Below are positions 26,987-37,580 of a stretch of 64,000 nucleotides of DNA, piece after piece. The stretch lies in assembly GCA_030686995.1 (NCBI GenBank), contig CM060692.1:14675465-14739464 (forward strand), written 5' to 3'. Position 1 is the stretch's first letter. Each line of letters opens with the position of its first letter. The position numbers and the translations under genes are program-made. This DNA is from Artemisia argyi. Lineage: Eukaryota > Streptophyta > Magnoliopsida > Asterales > Asteraceae. The notes below the pieces were generated by a model. The model was not told the DNA's origin and searched no databases. It saw only the letters and a list, made by a program, of their open reading frames with translations.

Positions 26987-27029
<43 letters not shown>

Positions 27030-27307
27030 AAAACCAAAACTGCTGCTTTGCTGCTTGTCTTCTTTCCAACCAAAACACACACTAAACATATTTCTTTTTC
27101 TTTCTTCTTCTTGTTCGAACACCAACGAAAAAGAAAGGAAAAATATAACCTGCCAAATTGTCAGATATCTCCTTCGCCGTGGCCACGACGAACTCATCAA
27201 CGGCGAACAACGGCGAGGGGGGTCCGGTGTGGTGGCGAGCAACGCCTCGCCGTTGGATCCGCCAGCTCGGACGGCGAACCCCCATTCGTCGACCATACCC
27301 AGTGCTC
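26674..27307. mobile_element. Tourist-like MITE A (634 bp)
   Basis: Begins GAGCACTGGGTGTGG and ends with the inverse CCATACCCAGTGCTC; flanked by TTA (26671-26673 and 27308-27310). The interior has long A runs and a GC-rich stretch at its right end. MITE B lies 121 bp away in opposite orientation. The paralogous sequence at about 34600-34640 has no insertion at this point. Confidence 0.85.
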
Positions 27308-27428
27308 TTATAACCCAGCTAAAAACTCAGGTTTACAAAACCTTTTCATACAATATTAGAAACATAAAAAATAATTAAAAGAAAAAATAAAAGAAGAAAA
27401 ACATGTACACTTTCTTGATTCATGATAA

Positions 27429-27992
27429 GAGCACTGGGTATGGTCGACGAATGGGGGTTCGCCGTCCGAGCTGGCGGATCCAACGGCGAGCCGTTGCTCG
27501 CCGCCACACCGGACCCCCCTCGCCGTTGTTCGCCGTTGATGAGTTTGTCGTGGCCACGGCGAAGGAGTTTGCTGACAATTTGGCAGGTTAGTGTGTGTTT
27601 TGGTTGGAAAGAAAGAAGAAAGAAAGAAAAAGAAATATGTTTAGTGTGTGTTTTGGTTGGAAAGAAGACACAGCCAAAGCAGTTTTTTTTGTTTTTTTTT
27701 GTTTTTTTTTTTTTACACAGTTGAGTTGTTGTTGTTTTTTTTTTTTATAAATTTTGATGAAATAAAATTAATGTGTTGTGTTATTTTTAAGTATTTGTGA
27801 AAAGAATTTAATTTTTTTAATAAAATGAATAAAAAATAAATGTGTAAGAGGTGGGGCCCGAATGGGGAAGTGGAGGTTTGTTGTTTGGTGAGGGGGGGTT
27901 TGTTGTGGTTTGTTGAAGTTGGGGTGTTTTGGTGATGTGGCATGGTGGGGCCCGAATGAGGAGCTTGTGGCTTGTTGCCACACCCAGCGCTC
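27429..27992. mobile_element. Tourist-like MITE B (564 bp), inverted relative to A
   Basis: Begins GAGCACTGGGTATGG and ends CCACACCCAGCGCTC; flanked by TAA (27426-27428 and 27993-27995). It matches MITE A along its length on the opposite strand, apart from homopolymer length. The paralog at 34740-34765 is again unfilled. Confidence 0.85.
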
Positions 27993-28123
27993 TAAGAGGC
28001 CAAACGTTACCAAAATATATCATTATTATTAGGTGTTGATATTTTGAACATCCCGATAAAGTGAAAACAAGTATACATCTTTAATAAACATTTCGCGTAC
28101 CCAAATTTTGTATATTAACAGAA

Positions 28124-28200
28124 ACCTTGCCAATCTCGTCTCGATAGAGTATTTCCCATCAGGTGCATTCTTAGCCAGACCGAAATCAGCAACCTTAGAA
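28124..28200 (-). pseudogene. Receptor-kinase exon fragment (activation-loop region)
   Basis: Translated on the minus strand it gives an intact DFG motif, VADFGLAKNAPDGK, and then IETRLA. It matches the same part of the complete kinase gene at about 29835-29915. Nothing of the kinase lies on either side. The flanks match those of a second fragment at 47711-47795, so the fragment was duplicated with its surroundings. Confidence 0.8.
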
Positions 28201-28373
28201 CCCAAATAATTACAACGTTGCGTACAAATACATATGGCAAGATTCTAACACTTTAAAAAGTTCAAAGCAAAACCTTTAGACCAGAATTAATGGTGACTCA
28301 ACCCATAAACAGAACAATCTGTCACACTAGCTTTCTCTATCTAGACCAAACACCCGTACTAGTAAAATATCAC

Positions 28374-28419
<46 letters not shown>

Positions 28420-29247
28420 AAAATTTCATATTAATTATTAAAAAAACATTACATAATAATTTTAATAAAATAAAAAAAACATTACAATAAAAATTAAAAA
28501 TTTAACACTAAAAAAAATTTAACTTAAAATATAACTTTTTATTTATAAACAAAAATGACAAGTAAAACAAACCTTAAGGATTTAAAATGTAATTTCGTTA
28601 TTTTTTTTTTGTTAAAATAAATAAATAAATAATAAAAATCTATCTTCTTCTTTAATAAAACCTCCACCAACGATTGCTGGGAGGACTACAAATGATTCAA
28701 CTAAGCTTAGATGGAAACGTCTATACGTAACATGCTAAAGATTGATGGACACTGTAAAAGGTGGACTGCAGATATATGGATTTAAACCGTAAATCAGGTC
28801 ACATGAACAGACTATGAACTAAAGCTCTTCGTGTTTTACTTGATTTACATATTAATTTTAGATACATGGAGTTGTGTACTTTTAACTTGAAAGAAAGGTT
28901 CCCTATTTAGTTTTATTCTCCTTGATTAATATGCATTGATTATGATGAACAGTAAACACTAGAAACTAGTTTAAGTCCCTGTGTTTTGTGTTCGTGTGCT
29001 TATCTGTCTTTCTTTAGTTCATTGCGAGAATTTCCCTTGAAAACATATAGCATATAAACTTAATAACAGAGGTGCACACAGATTATAGATGACCATAATT
29101 TATCAAATTTACGTCCAGCAAATTTTTCCTTCAGCGACATACAAAGAAATATATATCATTTTTAATGAGCTAGTATAGATCATCTTTGGGGAATTAAAGA
29201 ATGTATCAAAAGTGAGAACCTGTATATGACACATTGTACTTTCTTGG
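28201..29247. other. AT-rich flank downstream of the kinase gene
   Basis: Includes a T39 run (28375-28413), an AT-rich low-complexity stretch to about 28650, and 28960-29060, which resembles 21880-22010. No gene is seen. Confidence 0.5.
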
Positions 29248-31919
29248 CTAAAATGAGTTTGGCTGGAAGACATCTATCGTGCTCGAGGTATCCTCATCAG
29301 CTTGAAGAGCTTGAGGAAGGCTCACATGGCGGCGATAATAAGTTTTTTCTTGTTCTTGTGGTAAGGGTCTCCATTTTTCAAAAAGAGGACGCAATACATT
29401 ACCAACATAACCCATGTCAGGTCTATGAAACGGTTCAACTGCAGTGCAGTGTTTTGCCAGTTCAGCCACCTTGAAGATGCTTTCAAGTGTTTCGTTATTA
29501 TTAGTATCGAGGGCTTTGTCTACATATTTGACCATGTTTTCTTTGGTGACTGGTACCCTTCGAAACCAGGTAGCCAAATGACAACTCTCATATGGCATAG
29601 TTTCATCCAGTGCTTTTCGGCCAGTAATCAACTGCATTAAGACTACCCCAAACGAGTAAACATCCACCTTTGTCGTCACCCTCCCAGCAGCTGTTTTCAC
29701 CAAAAAAATGTTTGAATTATAGAACACCGCAATTTATATTGAGATGATAATAACATACATAATAAAGGAATACAGAAGTAGAAAAGGGAAGGTGGTAGTT
29801 CTCACTAGAATACTCTGGTGGCATATACCCAAAAGTCCCTGCCAATCTCGTATCGATAGAGCTCTTCCCATCAGGTGCATTCTTAACCAGACCAAAATCA
29901 GCAACCTTTGCTCTCATGTTATCATCAAGAAGGATGTTAGCCGGCTTCAAGTCTCGATGAATAAAGCTTTGTTGTGCCAAACTATGCAGATACTCGACCC
30001 CTCTTCCCACATCTAAAGCAATTGAAACCCTTTGTTTCCAACTAAGAGGTTGACTATTATTTTCACTCCAGTCAAACAAATGCTGACTTAAAGTTCCTTT
30101 TGGCATATATTCATACACCAAAAGCCTCTCATTATCATTGGCACAGTAACCAAGAAGAGCAACGAGATGTCTATGCCTAACTTTCGTTAGTACCCGCAAT
30201 CTCGACTTCAAAATCATTCACCCCTTCTGTTTTCATCCTCTTGACAGCAACCTTAGTCCCATCATCAAACTCGCCTTTGTAAACAACTCCAAATCCACCT
30301 CTTCCTAACACCTTCTCGTCACTGAAATCATCCGTGACTTGCTGAAGCACTTGAACTGAAATCATCACATTGCCAATTTTGGATGCAGGAATCTCGCTAT
30401 GATCTACACCGATTTTGCTAGGACTAACTCTATAACACTTGTAAGACACATACATTATAACCCCCATAACAAATATAACAACACTAATCCCAATACCAGT
30501 AGCCAAACGGTCAAACGAATCAGTTATAGTTCCATTGGAAGAAACACCCGTGATATAATTATCATTTAACGGTAACACCACTAATAAGAAATTATTCTCA
30601 CTAGAAAACTTCACCCTTGTTGGGAATACTGGTACAACCCCAGAAAGATTATTATTCGACACATCAAGAAGTTGCAGATCCGGCAAAGATGTTAAAACCT
30701 CAGGAATAGAACCCGTGAGATTATTATCATTTAACGATAACACCCTCAGCGAAGTCAGATTCCCAAAAGCTGGTGAAATAGTCCCAGAAAAATTATGTTT
30801 CGCAAAATTCACACTAGTCACACTATAATTATTCGAACCACAAACAACAAACTTCCATCCATCACAAGCATCATCACCTAACCAAGATTCCGCCATTGAC
30901 ATTGGATACCCAAGAGCTCCGGCAACCTCAAGCAGTGCTGTCACCTGACCATCACATTTCCCTGGTTTATCTAAACAAAAACTATTAGTACTAGCTCCTA
31001 ATTCAACTGTCACACCACTTCCAAACACAGGCAAAGGACCTTGCAACTTATTATTCCGTAAAGTAATATTAGCTAATTTAGGTAATGACATAATTGAATC
31101 AGGAACTAAACCAGTTAACTGATTATCCCCAAGATGCAAATTGAATAATTCAGTACACTTCGAAAGATCCGGGATAGCACCGGTGAACGCATTACCTTCT
31201 AACCAAACTTGACTAACTTGAGTCATGGAAGAGAGTACATCAAGCGTACCAGAAAGGCCTTGAAGCTGATTATTAAGCATTAAATTTTGAATCCGTGATC
31301 CACGAAAAGATGCAGGCAGATTTCCAGTGAGGTTATTATAAGACAGGCTAAGATTCTGCAAATTAGGAAACGAACCAAAAATGTCAGGAATGGTACCGTA
31401 TATGTTGGCTTTGTTGGCTTGGAAGGATTGTAAATTGGTACTCCAAGTAAGGTTGTTAGGGAGACTCCATGGGGACAACTGTAAGTTGTCTGAAATGCTA
31501 AAAAGCCGGAGACTCGTGAGACCATAAAAAATGTCTGAGGGGATTGAAGTAAAGTTGTTACCATCGAGTATAACTTGTTTAAGGGATGCAAGGTTAGATA
31601 GAGTAGGTAATGGACCAGATAATGAGTTTCCTTGCATATCTAGAGTTTTAAGGTTACGAAGGCTGTTGAGGTCAGATGGGAGGGTTCCATTGAGGGACAT
31701 ATGTGAAAGATCGATTGTGACAACAAAGCCGACGCTGTCACAAGCGATTCCTTCCCATTCACAGATATTGTTCCCATACCACGTGGACGGGGTAGGAGAA
31801 ATGGATTTGGAAAGCTTAGCCAGGATGGCTGCATCATCAGCAGTTGAGAATGAGATAATGAGCAAGGATGTGAGGCCGAGAATCAAACTGCAGCGGTGGT
31901 GATAGTCCATTGTTTCCAA
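29248..31919 (-). CDS. TMK-type LRR receptor-like kinase, two exons, one frameshift
   Basis: A plasma-membrane receptor kinase; TMK proteins act in auxin-linked cell-surface signalling (family knowledge). Exon 1 is 31919-29806, exon 2 29690-29248, giving about 851 codons if the frameshift is ignored; known TMKs are near 940. Features: signal peptide (residues 1-27), LRRs in two blocks split by the second cap [12 protein letters not shown] helix ~473-494, glycine loop GRGGFG ~539, catalytic Lys in VAVKRM ~560, HRDLKPAN and ADFG motifs. The juxtamembrane segment is short. An extra G in a GGG run (30193-30195) shifts the frame inside the kinase domain after FEVEIA; downstream coding is otherwise clean. 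It is either a recent pseudogene or an assembly error. The start is the first Met before a clear signal peptide. Confidence 0.88.
29691..29805 (-). other. Intron of the kinase gene (115 bp)
   Basis: In sense orientation it begins GTGAGA and ends AAACAG. Splicing restores [19 protein letters not shown] across the junction, the expected kinase sequence. TMK genes typically have one intron at this point. Confidence 0.88.
30193..30195 (-). other. Frameshift site (extra G in GGG)
   Basis: Reading one G fewer keeps the expected kinase text [12 protein letters not shown] in a single frame. With the third G the frame stops after EIAGTNES. Confidence 0.8.
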
Positions 31920-32002
31920 GGGTGGAGTTAGCTTGTGCTGACTAGTGGAACACTGTGTTCTTTAAAAGCTACTATTTTGGAAAGAAAGTGAAAGGAACGG
32001 AG

Positions 32003-32014
32003 GTATATAAAAAT
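32003..32014 (-). promoter_or_regulatory. Probable TATA box of the kinase gene
   Basis: On the minus strand TTTTTATATACC lies about 85-95 bp before the ATG at 31919. The spacing is plausible for a plant promoter. Confidence 0.55.
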
Positions 32015-32370
32015 CTTTTGTGTTCTCATAAAAATAAATAGGACATGAAATGAAAGAAAGCGACATAAATGGGAGGGAAATTCAACTTTTTGGGAACCAA
32101 AATGTCCCTCCCAAGTTTGGGCGGTAAGTTGAAGGAAAGAAAAAGTGAGCTCTCTAAATTGACCATATTGTCCCTCTAAAAGCTACATATCTTACACATA
32201 ATTGGGTATATTTGTAAATTACTTTGTGTCGACATTTCCATTTCCTTTTTGTTTCTTTTGACTCAAGAACAAGAAATGTAATCATCAATTTATGTCCACT
32301 CCTCCCCACTTATTTCTTCACTTTACTTTTCTTTTCATTCCTCTCTTTATTTAAAGTTGCAAAATATACA

Positions 32371-33234
32371 TCTGAATAGCCTTCTACTTTGACTAGCTAA
32401 AGATGACTTTACTATGGAGGTGGAAAAATGGGCATGTCAGGTAATGGGGCCAAAGTTGTGGAATTTTTGGTACAAATCAAAAGAGGGGTCAATTAGACTA
32501 GACTTGAGACACGTTTTTCCCAAAAAAAAAACTTGTTACTCGTATATCTTTTCTTAATAATTAGTGTGTCATAAATCTACTACAGTATTAAATACTTTAT
32601 TACAATAATAAATGAATTTTCCTATAAACGGGTTTAAGATATAGTATTCACGAATCCACGTTGTGTGTGTTATTCACAAATAATACCCGACAAAAGATAC
32701 AGGGTTTGTTGGATGTGCATTAAGTAGGAACATGGTGCGTTCTTTCAAAAACTCTGATGAATCATGGAGCCACGAGGTACACATCTAATCATATACAGTA
32801 TACATGGGCGGTTTTGGGCCGGCGCACCATCAGCAACCGAGTCGAGCCCAACCCACTAAAGAGCACTAAAATTTTTTATACCTATTATATGTACTAAGTC
32901 CAGCCCACTAATTTTGTCGGGTATTATTTGTGAATAACACACACAACGTGGATTCGTGAATACTATATCTTAAACCCGTTTATAGGAAAATTCATTTATT
33001 ATTGTAATAAAGTATTTAATACTGTAGTAGATTTATGACACACTAATTATTAAGAAAAGATATACGAGTAACAAGTTTTTTTTGGGAAAAACGTGTCTCA
33101 AGTCTAGTCTAATTGACCCCTCTTTTGATTTGTACCAAAAATTCTACAACTTTGGCCCCCATTACCCGACATGCCCATTTTTCCACCTCCATAGTAAAGT
33201 CATCTTTAGCTAGTCAACTAGAAGGCTATTCAGA
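32371..33234. repeat. Long inverted repeat, ~325-bp arms, 216-bp spacer
   Basis: Arms are 32371-32695 and 32912-33234 and are nearly identical when one is inverted, with only a handful of mismatches and one A-run length change. The spacer is unrelated. It lies about 450 bp upstream of the kinase start. There are no TTA/TAA flanks or transposon-like ends that I can recognise. If transcribed it would fold into a long double-stranded RNA. Confidence 0.9.
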
Positions 33235-33764
33235 AACTAATAAAGAGATATATGATTCTTTCATAGCTTAGAGCTTCAATTATAAGTGGTTTCCCCAGGC
33301 CATTTGGTTCATCAAAGCAATGTGGGATGCAAAGCACATTCTCTACAAAACTACCCTCCCCTATAGCCATTTAGGTTTAAACAAAAAACCAAACATGTTT
33401 TCCTAACATAGACATCACACTATAACGCAACACATAGTAATTACAGATATTATGGTAATTACATTAATCTAGCTATCTTGTCTATTTTTTGTTGTTGTTT
33501 ATTGTCAAATACAAACAAATTTATATATGCACGCTCTGCATCCACCACCAGAAATTTATAAAATTAAAATTAACCAATAACAAAAAGATTTAAGATCATT
33601 TGAGGACAAAACTTTTTTACATACTAAGGGACTAATCTGCACCCTACATCTTTCCTACATCTTTATTTGATCTAATGCATGAGATTAATCCCAACAATTA
33701 AAAAAACCCACTTTCATTTTTTTTTCAAATATTAATATATTTCAAACCGTTAATCGTGTAGCGA
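33235..33764. repeat. Module copy and unassigned DNA
   Basis: 33255-33370 is a module copy with core GCAATGTGGGATGCAAAG. The rest has no gene. Confidence 0.55.
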
Positions 33765-34042
33765 AAAAAAATATACAGTTACGATGAGCATTTAATTATC
33801 TTTCTATAGATAGACATTTTGATATATTTTCGATAAAAAAAATTTTTGTCTTTTTCACGTTTTTTTTCGCGGCCGAAAAAATCACATGTGATATTACACT
33901 AATATCACATGTGATTTTTTTTTGCCACGAAAAAAAACATGAAAAAAAATTAATTTTTTTTTAATCTAAAGTATATCAAAGTGCCCGTCTATAGAAAGAT
34001 AACAAAATGCTCGTCGCGATAGTGTAATTATTTTCGCTTAAA
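33765..34042. mobile_element. Foldback/MITE-like palindrome
   Basis: The left text ATGAGCATTT..ATCTTTCTATAGA is inverted on the right as TCTATAGAAAGAT..AATGCTCGTC. The centre is a pair of ATCACATGTGAT palindromes. Weak pairing extends outward to about 33640 and 34160. Target duplication not resolved. Confidence 0.65.
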
Positions 34043-34599
34043 AATTAATGGTTTAAGAGATATTTAAATTGTAAAGAATTGATGAAATATTAAAATGATT
34101 TTAATCTCAACCATTGATTTATTTTTAAATAGATGGTGGGATGAATCGTAAGAAAAGTTTGGTATGTATAATAACTCTACTATAACAAAAATACGATTTT
34201 CTTGAATTTATTACAACGACCTGTCTACGTGGAGTTATATGAAATTGGTAATGTGTAGTGTGTACCTCATGTATTGCTTCTAAATATTTGGCAATTGGCA
34301 AATATTAAGTGGTTTTGAGATATTACTCGATTAGTCAATTAAGAGAGAAAATTTTATGAACTTCTTTATTAAGATGAAACAAATGTTTGGGCTCATCATC
34401 AAATTAGCTTGGTTGATAAAAGAAATATGTTCTTGTATTAAGATGTGGATGGTGTACGTGCCATGTGCATACTTTTCTAGTTAAAGGGAACACGCAAATT
34501 ATTGATGTGTCTAAATAGAACGAATTGGCTTATTATTGTTGGCCCCTCATTGATATGAAAGCCAACTAATCCACTTATCTACAAAGCCTGATAGATCCA
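34043..34599. other. Unassigned intergenic DNA
   Basis: AT-rich; no gene or clear repeat. 34500-34600 resembles the left flank of MITE A. Confidence 0.4.
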
Positions 34600-34770
34600 A
34601 TTTTTCTGATTGCCGAGTACCTTTTTAACCAAACCAAAAACTCAGGTTTACAAAACCTTTTCATGCTATATTAAAAATATAAAAATAATTAAAAAAAAAA
34701 AAAAAAAAAAAAAAAGGAAAAAGAAAAACATGTATACTTTCTTGATTCATGATATGAGGCCAAACATTAC
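34600..34770. repeat. Paralog of the MITE A/B target region (both sites empty)
   Basis: Matches 26655-26673, then 27308-27428, then 27993-28010, i.e. the sequence around MITEs A and B without either insertion. Shared words include AACTCAGGTTTACAAAACC and CTTTCTTGATTCATGATA. Confidence 0.85.
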
Positions 34771-34779
34771 CGAAAGAGA

Positions 34780-34940
34780 AAAATTCTCAAAAGAGTACAA
34801 AAAGTTGAATTTTTTCTCAAGAGAGTACAAAAATAATAGGTTTTCTCAAAAGAGTCATATGCAAATATGCGATCTCACTAAATGTGCGACACCTATTCAG
34901 TTTTTTAATAATAAAGTACAGTGGTAGGTGGTTGTTTTCT
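34780..34940. repeat. Repeat, inverted copy at about 47467-47640
   Basis: The minus strand of 47467-47640 shows the same order of words: TTCTCAAAAGAGTACAAAAA, AAAAGAGTCAT, CACTAAATGTGCGACAC and the AATAATAAAGTAC text. The element type is not recognised. Confidence 0.7.
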
Positions 34941-35569
34941 CATATATATATATATTTTTTTTTGTCTTATTACAATTAAGAGTAATAAAAAGACCAAAAT
35001 ACCTTCTTTTTAATGTGCGACATGGTAATGTGCGAATGTGCGACATGGTCATGTGCGAATGTGCGACATAGTCATGATCATCAACAGCCGGCGACAACCA
35101 TATATTCCGGCGACACCCATTTATTCCAGCCAACTTTTTTTTCTCAAAAGACCATCATAGAAATTACATAAGTCAACAAATACACAGCTCCTATTGATTC
35201 AAATAATCCATATAAATTACAAGGATACAAAAATTGCAGATCCACCATATAAAATTTACAAAGAACAAAAATAAAAAATAAATAGAACAATGCCCAAGCA
35301 AAATGTTACAGTTAGCATATGTGACTTCAAGACAAATTCCATGATATCTTCCCATGCCTCTTTTTTATACTTTATGTGACAAAACTGCTTTGGATTTTGT
35401 TTTCGGTACCACTTGGAATAGACGAAAATTCATATATTTTGGTCTTATAAAAATATTAATCACAACAAATAAAGGTTTCAAATTCATAACTGAGATGAAA
35501 ATAACATGCGGGCTGGGATTTTGGATAGCAGGTCCAAAAGGATTACCTTAAATCACGGGTTCCAACAGG
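34941..35569. other. Unassigned intergenic DNA
   Basis: Contains a short array of ATGTGCGAATGTGCGACATG words (35012-35075). No gene is seen. Confidence 0.45.
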
Positions 35570-36152
35570 TGAGTTTGACCCGTAAACCACTTCCCATTTT
35601 AGATAACTCGTTCCATTTATCAAATTGATCAGTTTCAAATAGATACATAACCCAAATGGTGATGATATGTGGCGGTGATGGCGGATCTGTTGACGGCGGA
35701 TCTGTAGTGGTGGCGGCGGATTAGGGGTGGTGATGGTGTCGGATCTGGGTTGGTGATGGTGGTGGCGGCAAGATCCGTTTATGGTGGTGTCAAATACTTG
35801 TAGATCTAAAAAAATAAACTTGTTAAATAGGTTAATTAGGTTAAAGAGATCGACCCGCAAACCCATTTAACTTGTTTAACTCGTGTAATGTGGCAAGTTT
35901 TATATAAAAAATGGTTAAATGAATCAACCCAAAACCCGTTTAACCTATTCAACTCGTGTAACCTATTTAACCCGCCAACCCAAGTATATATACGGGTTAA
36001 ATGGGTTAGGTTCAAGTTATGTGTAAACAGGTTAGGGTTGACATACCTGAACCGATGATTTAAATGGGTCAGGTTTGGGTTGGGGTTTTCTGACCCGCCA
36101 ACCTGATAACCCGAACCCGTCAACCCAAACCCGACCCGAATTGCCACCCCTA
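35570..36152. mobile_element. Probable hAT-like non-autonomous relic rich in GACCCG/CGGGTT words
   Basis: The right end, read inward, is AGGGGTGGCAATTCGGGTC, a terminus I associate with plant hAT-type relics. The interior is a dense set of ACCCGTTTAACC-like words. The left end is not resolved. Confidence 0.4.
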
Positions 36153-36278
36153 GGTATATGGTGCGAAATTTTAGAGAGAAGGAGTAAGGTAGTTGAGATA
36201 TGGTTTTAATGGGGAAACATAAGTGAAAGAGATAAAGACAAATGTATATTAGTCATTTAAGTTAAAAAGCTAAAATTA

Positions 36279-37003
36279 TGTGGAAGGATTCTATTTGTAT
36301 TGAATTGTGCAAACACTTGAGATGTTAAACTCAGTAATGTGTTTAGGATATTTATGAATGAATGTGAGTTAGCACGCGGAATTTACTAAAACACACTAAA
36401 GGAACAAAGGTGGTGAATAAGTAAAATGGAATGAGTTGCAACAAGAATAACACAAAATGATTCAATATTATTGATGAAATAATACGGGTGATCTAAACTA
36501 TCACCAGGATTACAAGTGTAACCTTGAATCTTTGATACGTGAAAGAGTTCAAATATGGAAGTTATGCATGGGTAAGATGAGTGTAACAGATGTAGGTTAT
36601 GCAAGTTATGTGTCTAAGAAGGTGTCTTAAGGGTTCCTTTTATAGTATAAGGAGCCCTTGTTACAAGTGGTCAAGTTGCTTAATATAATATACTAGAGGT
36701 TTATCTTATCCTAATATTACACCTTTCAAGGTAAAACACTCCATTACATCTACTGAGACTTCTGTACTACTTTTACTTAACGTATAACTTTGTACAAAGA
36801 TTAATAATACAAGTAAATATCTCTAATTAAAATATAGCAACTTGTTGTGAAAACTGGCAGGACCTTCTTTAACTAGCAGTACCTTCTTACCCAGAAGGTA
36901 CTGTTAGTATATCTTCAACATCAGCAAACTGAAGAGGCAGGCTTAACTATCACTAGCAGGCTCTTCTGGCAGACTCTTTACTTTGTGCATTTTATTCCCA
37001 ACA
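36279..37003 (-). repeat. 3' LTR of the copia element (725 bp)
   Basis: In element sense it begins TGTTGGGAATAAAATGC and ends CCTTCCACA. Same length and apparently the same sequence as 46727-47451. The short ORF in it is not coding. Confidence 0.96.
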
Positions 37004-37013
37004 ATCCTCCCCT
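37004..37013 (-). promoter_or_regulatory. Polypurine tract of the copia element
   Basis: In element sense AGGGGAGGAT abuts the LTR start TGTTGGG. Confidence 0.8.
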
Positions 37014-37100
37014 AAACTTGTTATTCCCATACAAAATAACCAAGTTTCTTTGTGAATAAAATTCATACCTTGAGGATTTGAGGGAACTCTTCCAAAAACT

Positions 37101-37475
37101 TTATCTAGATCTTCTAAAGCTTTCATACTGATCCCATATGCTTTCCTTCAATCTTTTGACTGCATCATTTTCTTCTTCACATAATAGCTTGTTGGAGATC
37201 AAGACTGACAACACTTCATAGCTTAAGGGGTACTCCTTTTCACCTAGCATAAAGAGCTCTATTCCACTCTGAGTGGAAAGATGATGAACATGACTCATGC
37301 TAAAGTATTCCCATGTAACAGATAAATCATAGTAAGGAAATTTCCAATGAGTATCAGTAGGATTTGGATCATACAATCTGCTGAACTCTACCCATAGCTC
37401 TTGCTCCTTTGCATCTGGCTTGTATTTGGTTTTCAGCTTCTCTTGAACTAATACCCATAATTCATCTAAATCCAT
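37101..37475 (-). CDS. C-terminal part of copia ORF3 after an in-frame TAG
   Basis: The 124-codon ORF begins at the first Met after the stop, but the frame is open from 37580 and is the same as ORF3 (39764 minus 37475 is a multiple of three). Text such as LWVLVQEKLKTK, WVEFSRLYDPN and ELFMLGEKEYPLSYEVL matches the conserved C-terminal domain I know from Asteraceae copia ORF3 proteins. It is best read as the end of one ~887-codon ORF3. Whether it is translated depends on readthrough of, or reversion of, the stop. Biochemical role unknown. Confidence 0.75.
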   Translation of the reverse strand: MDLDELWVLVQEKLKTKYKPDAKEQELWVEFSRLYDPNPTDTHWKFPYYDLSVTWEYFSMSHVHHLSTQSGIELFMLGEKEYPLSYEVLSVLISNKLLCEEENDAVKRLKESIWDQYESFRRSR

Positions 37476-37580
37476 TCTGCTACATGCTCTGAGTAGATTT
37501 TCAAAGTTCTTGAAAATCTCAACCTTGTTTCCATCTCTTGTTATCTTCCATGCTTTGCCAAACTTGTCATTGAATATTTC

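Noticed and set aside
36386..36604. 72-codon ORF in both copia LTRs
   Set aside because: Identical only because the LTRs are identical; no motif, antisense or short relative to LTR function.
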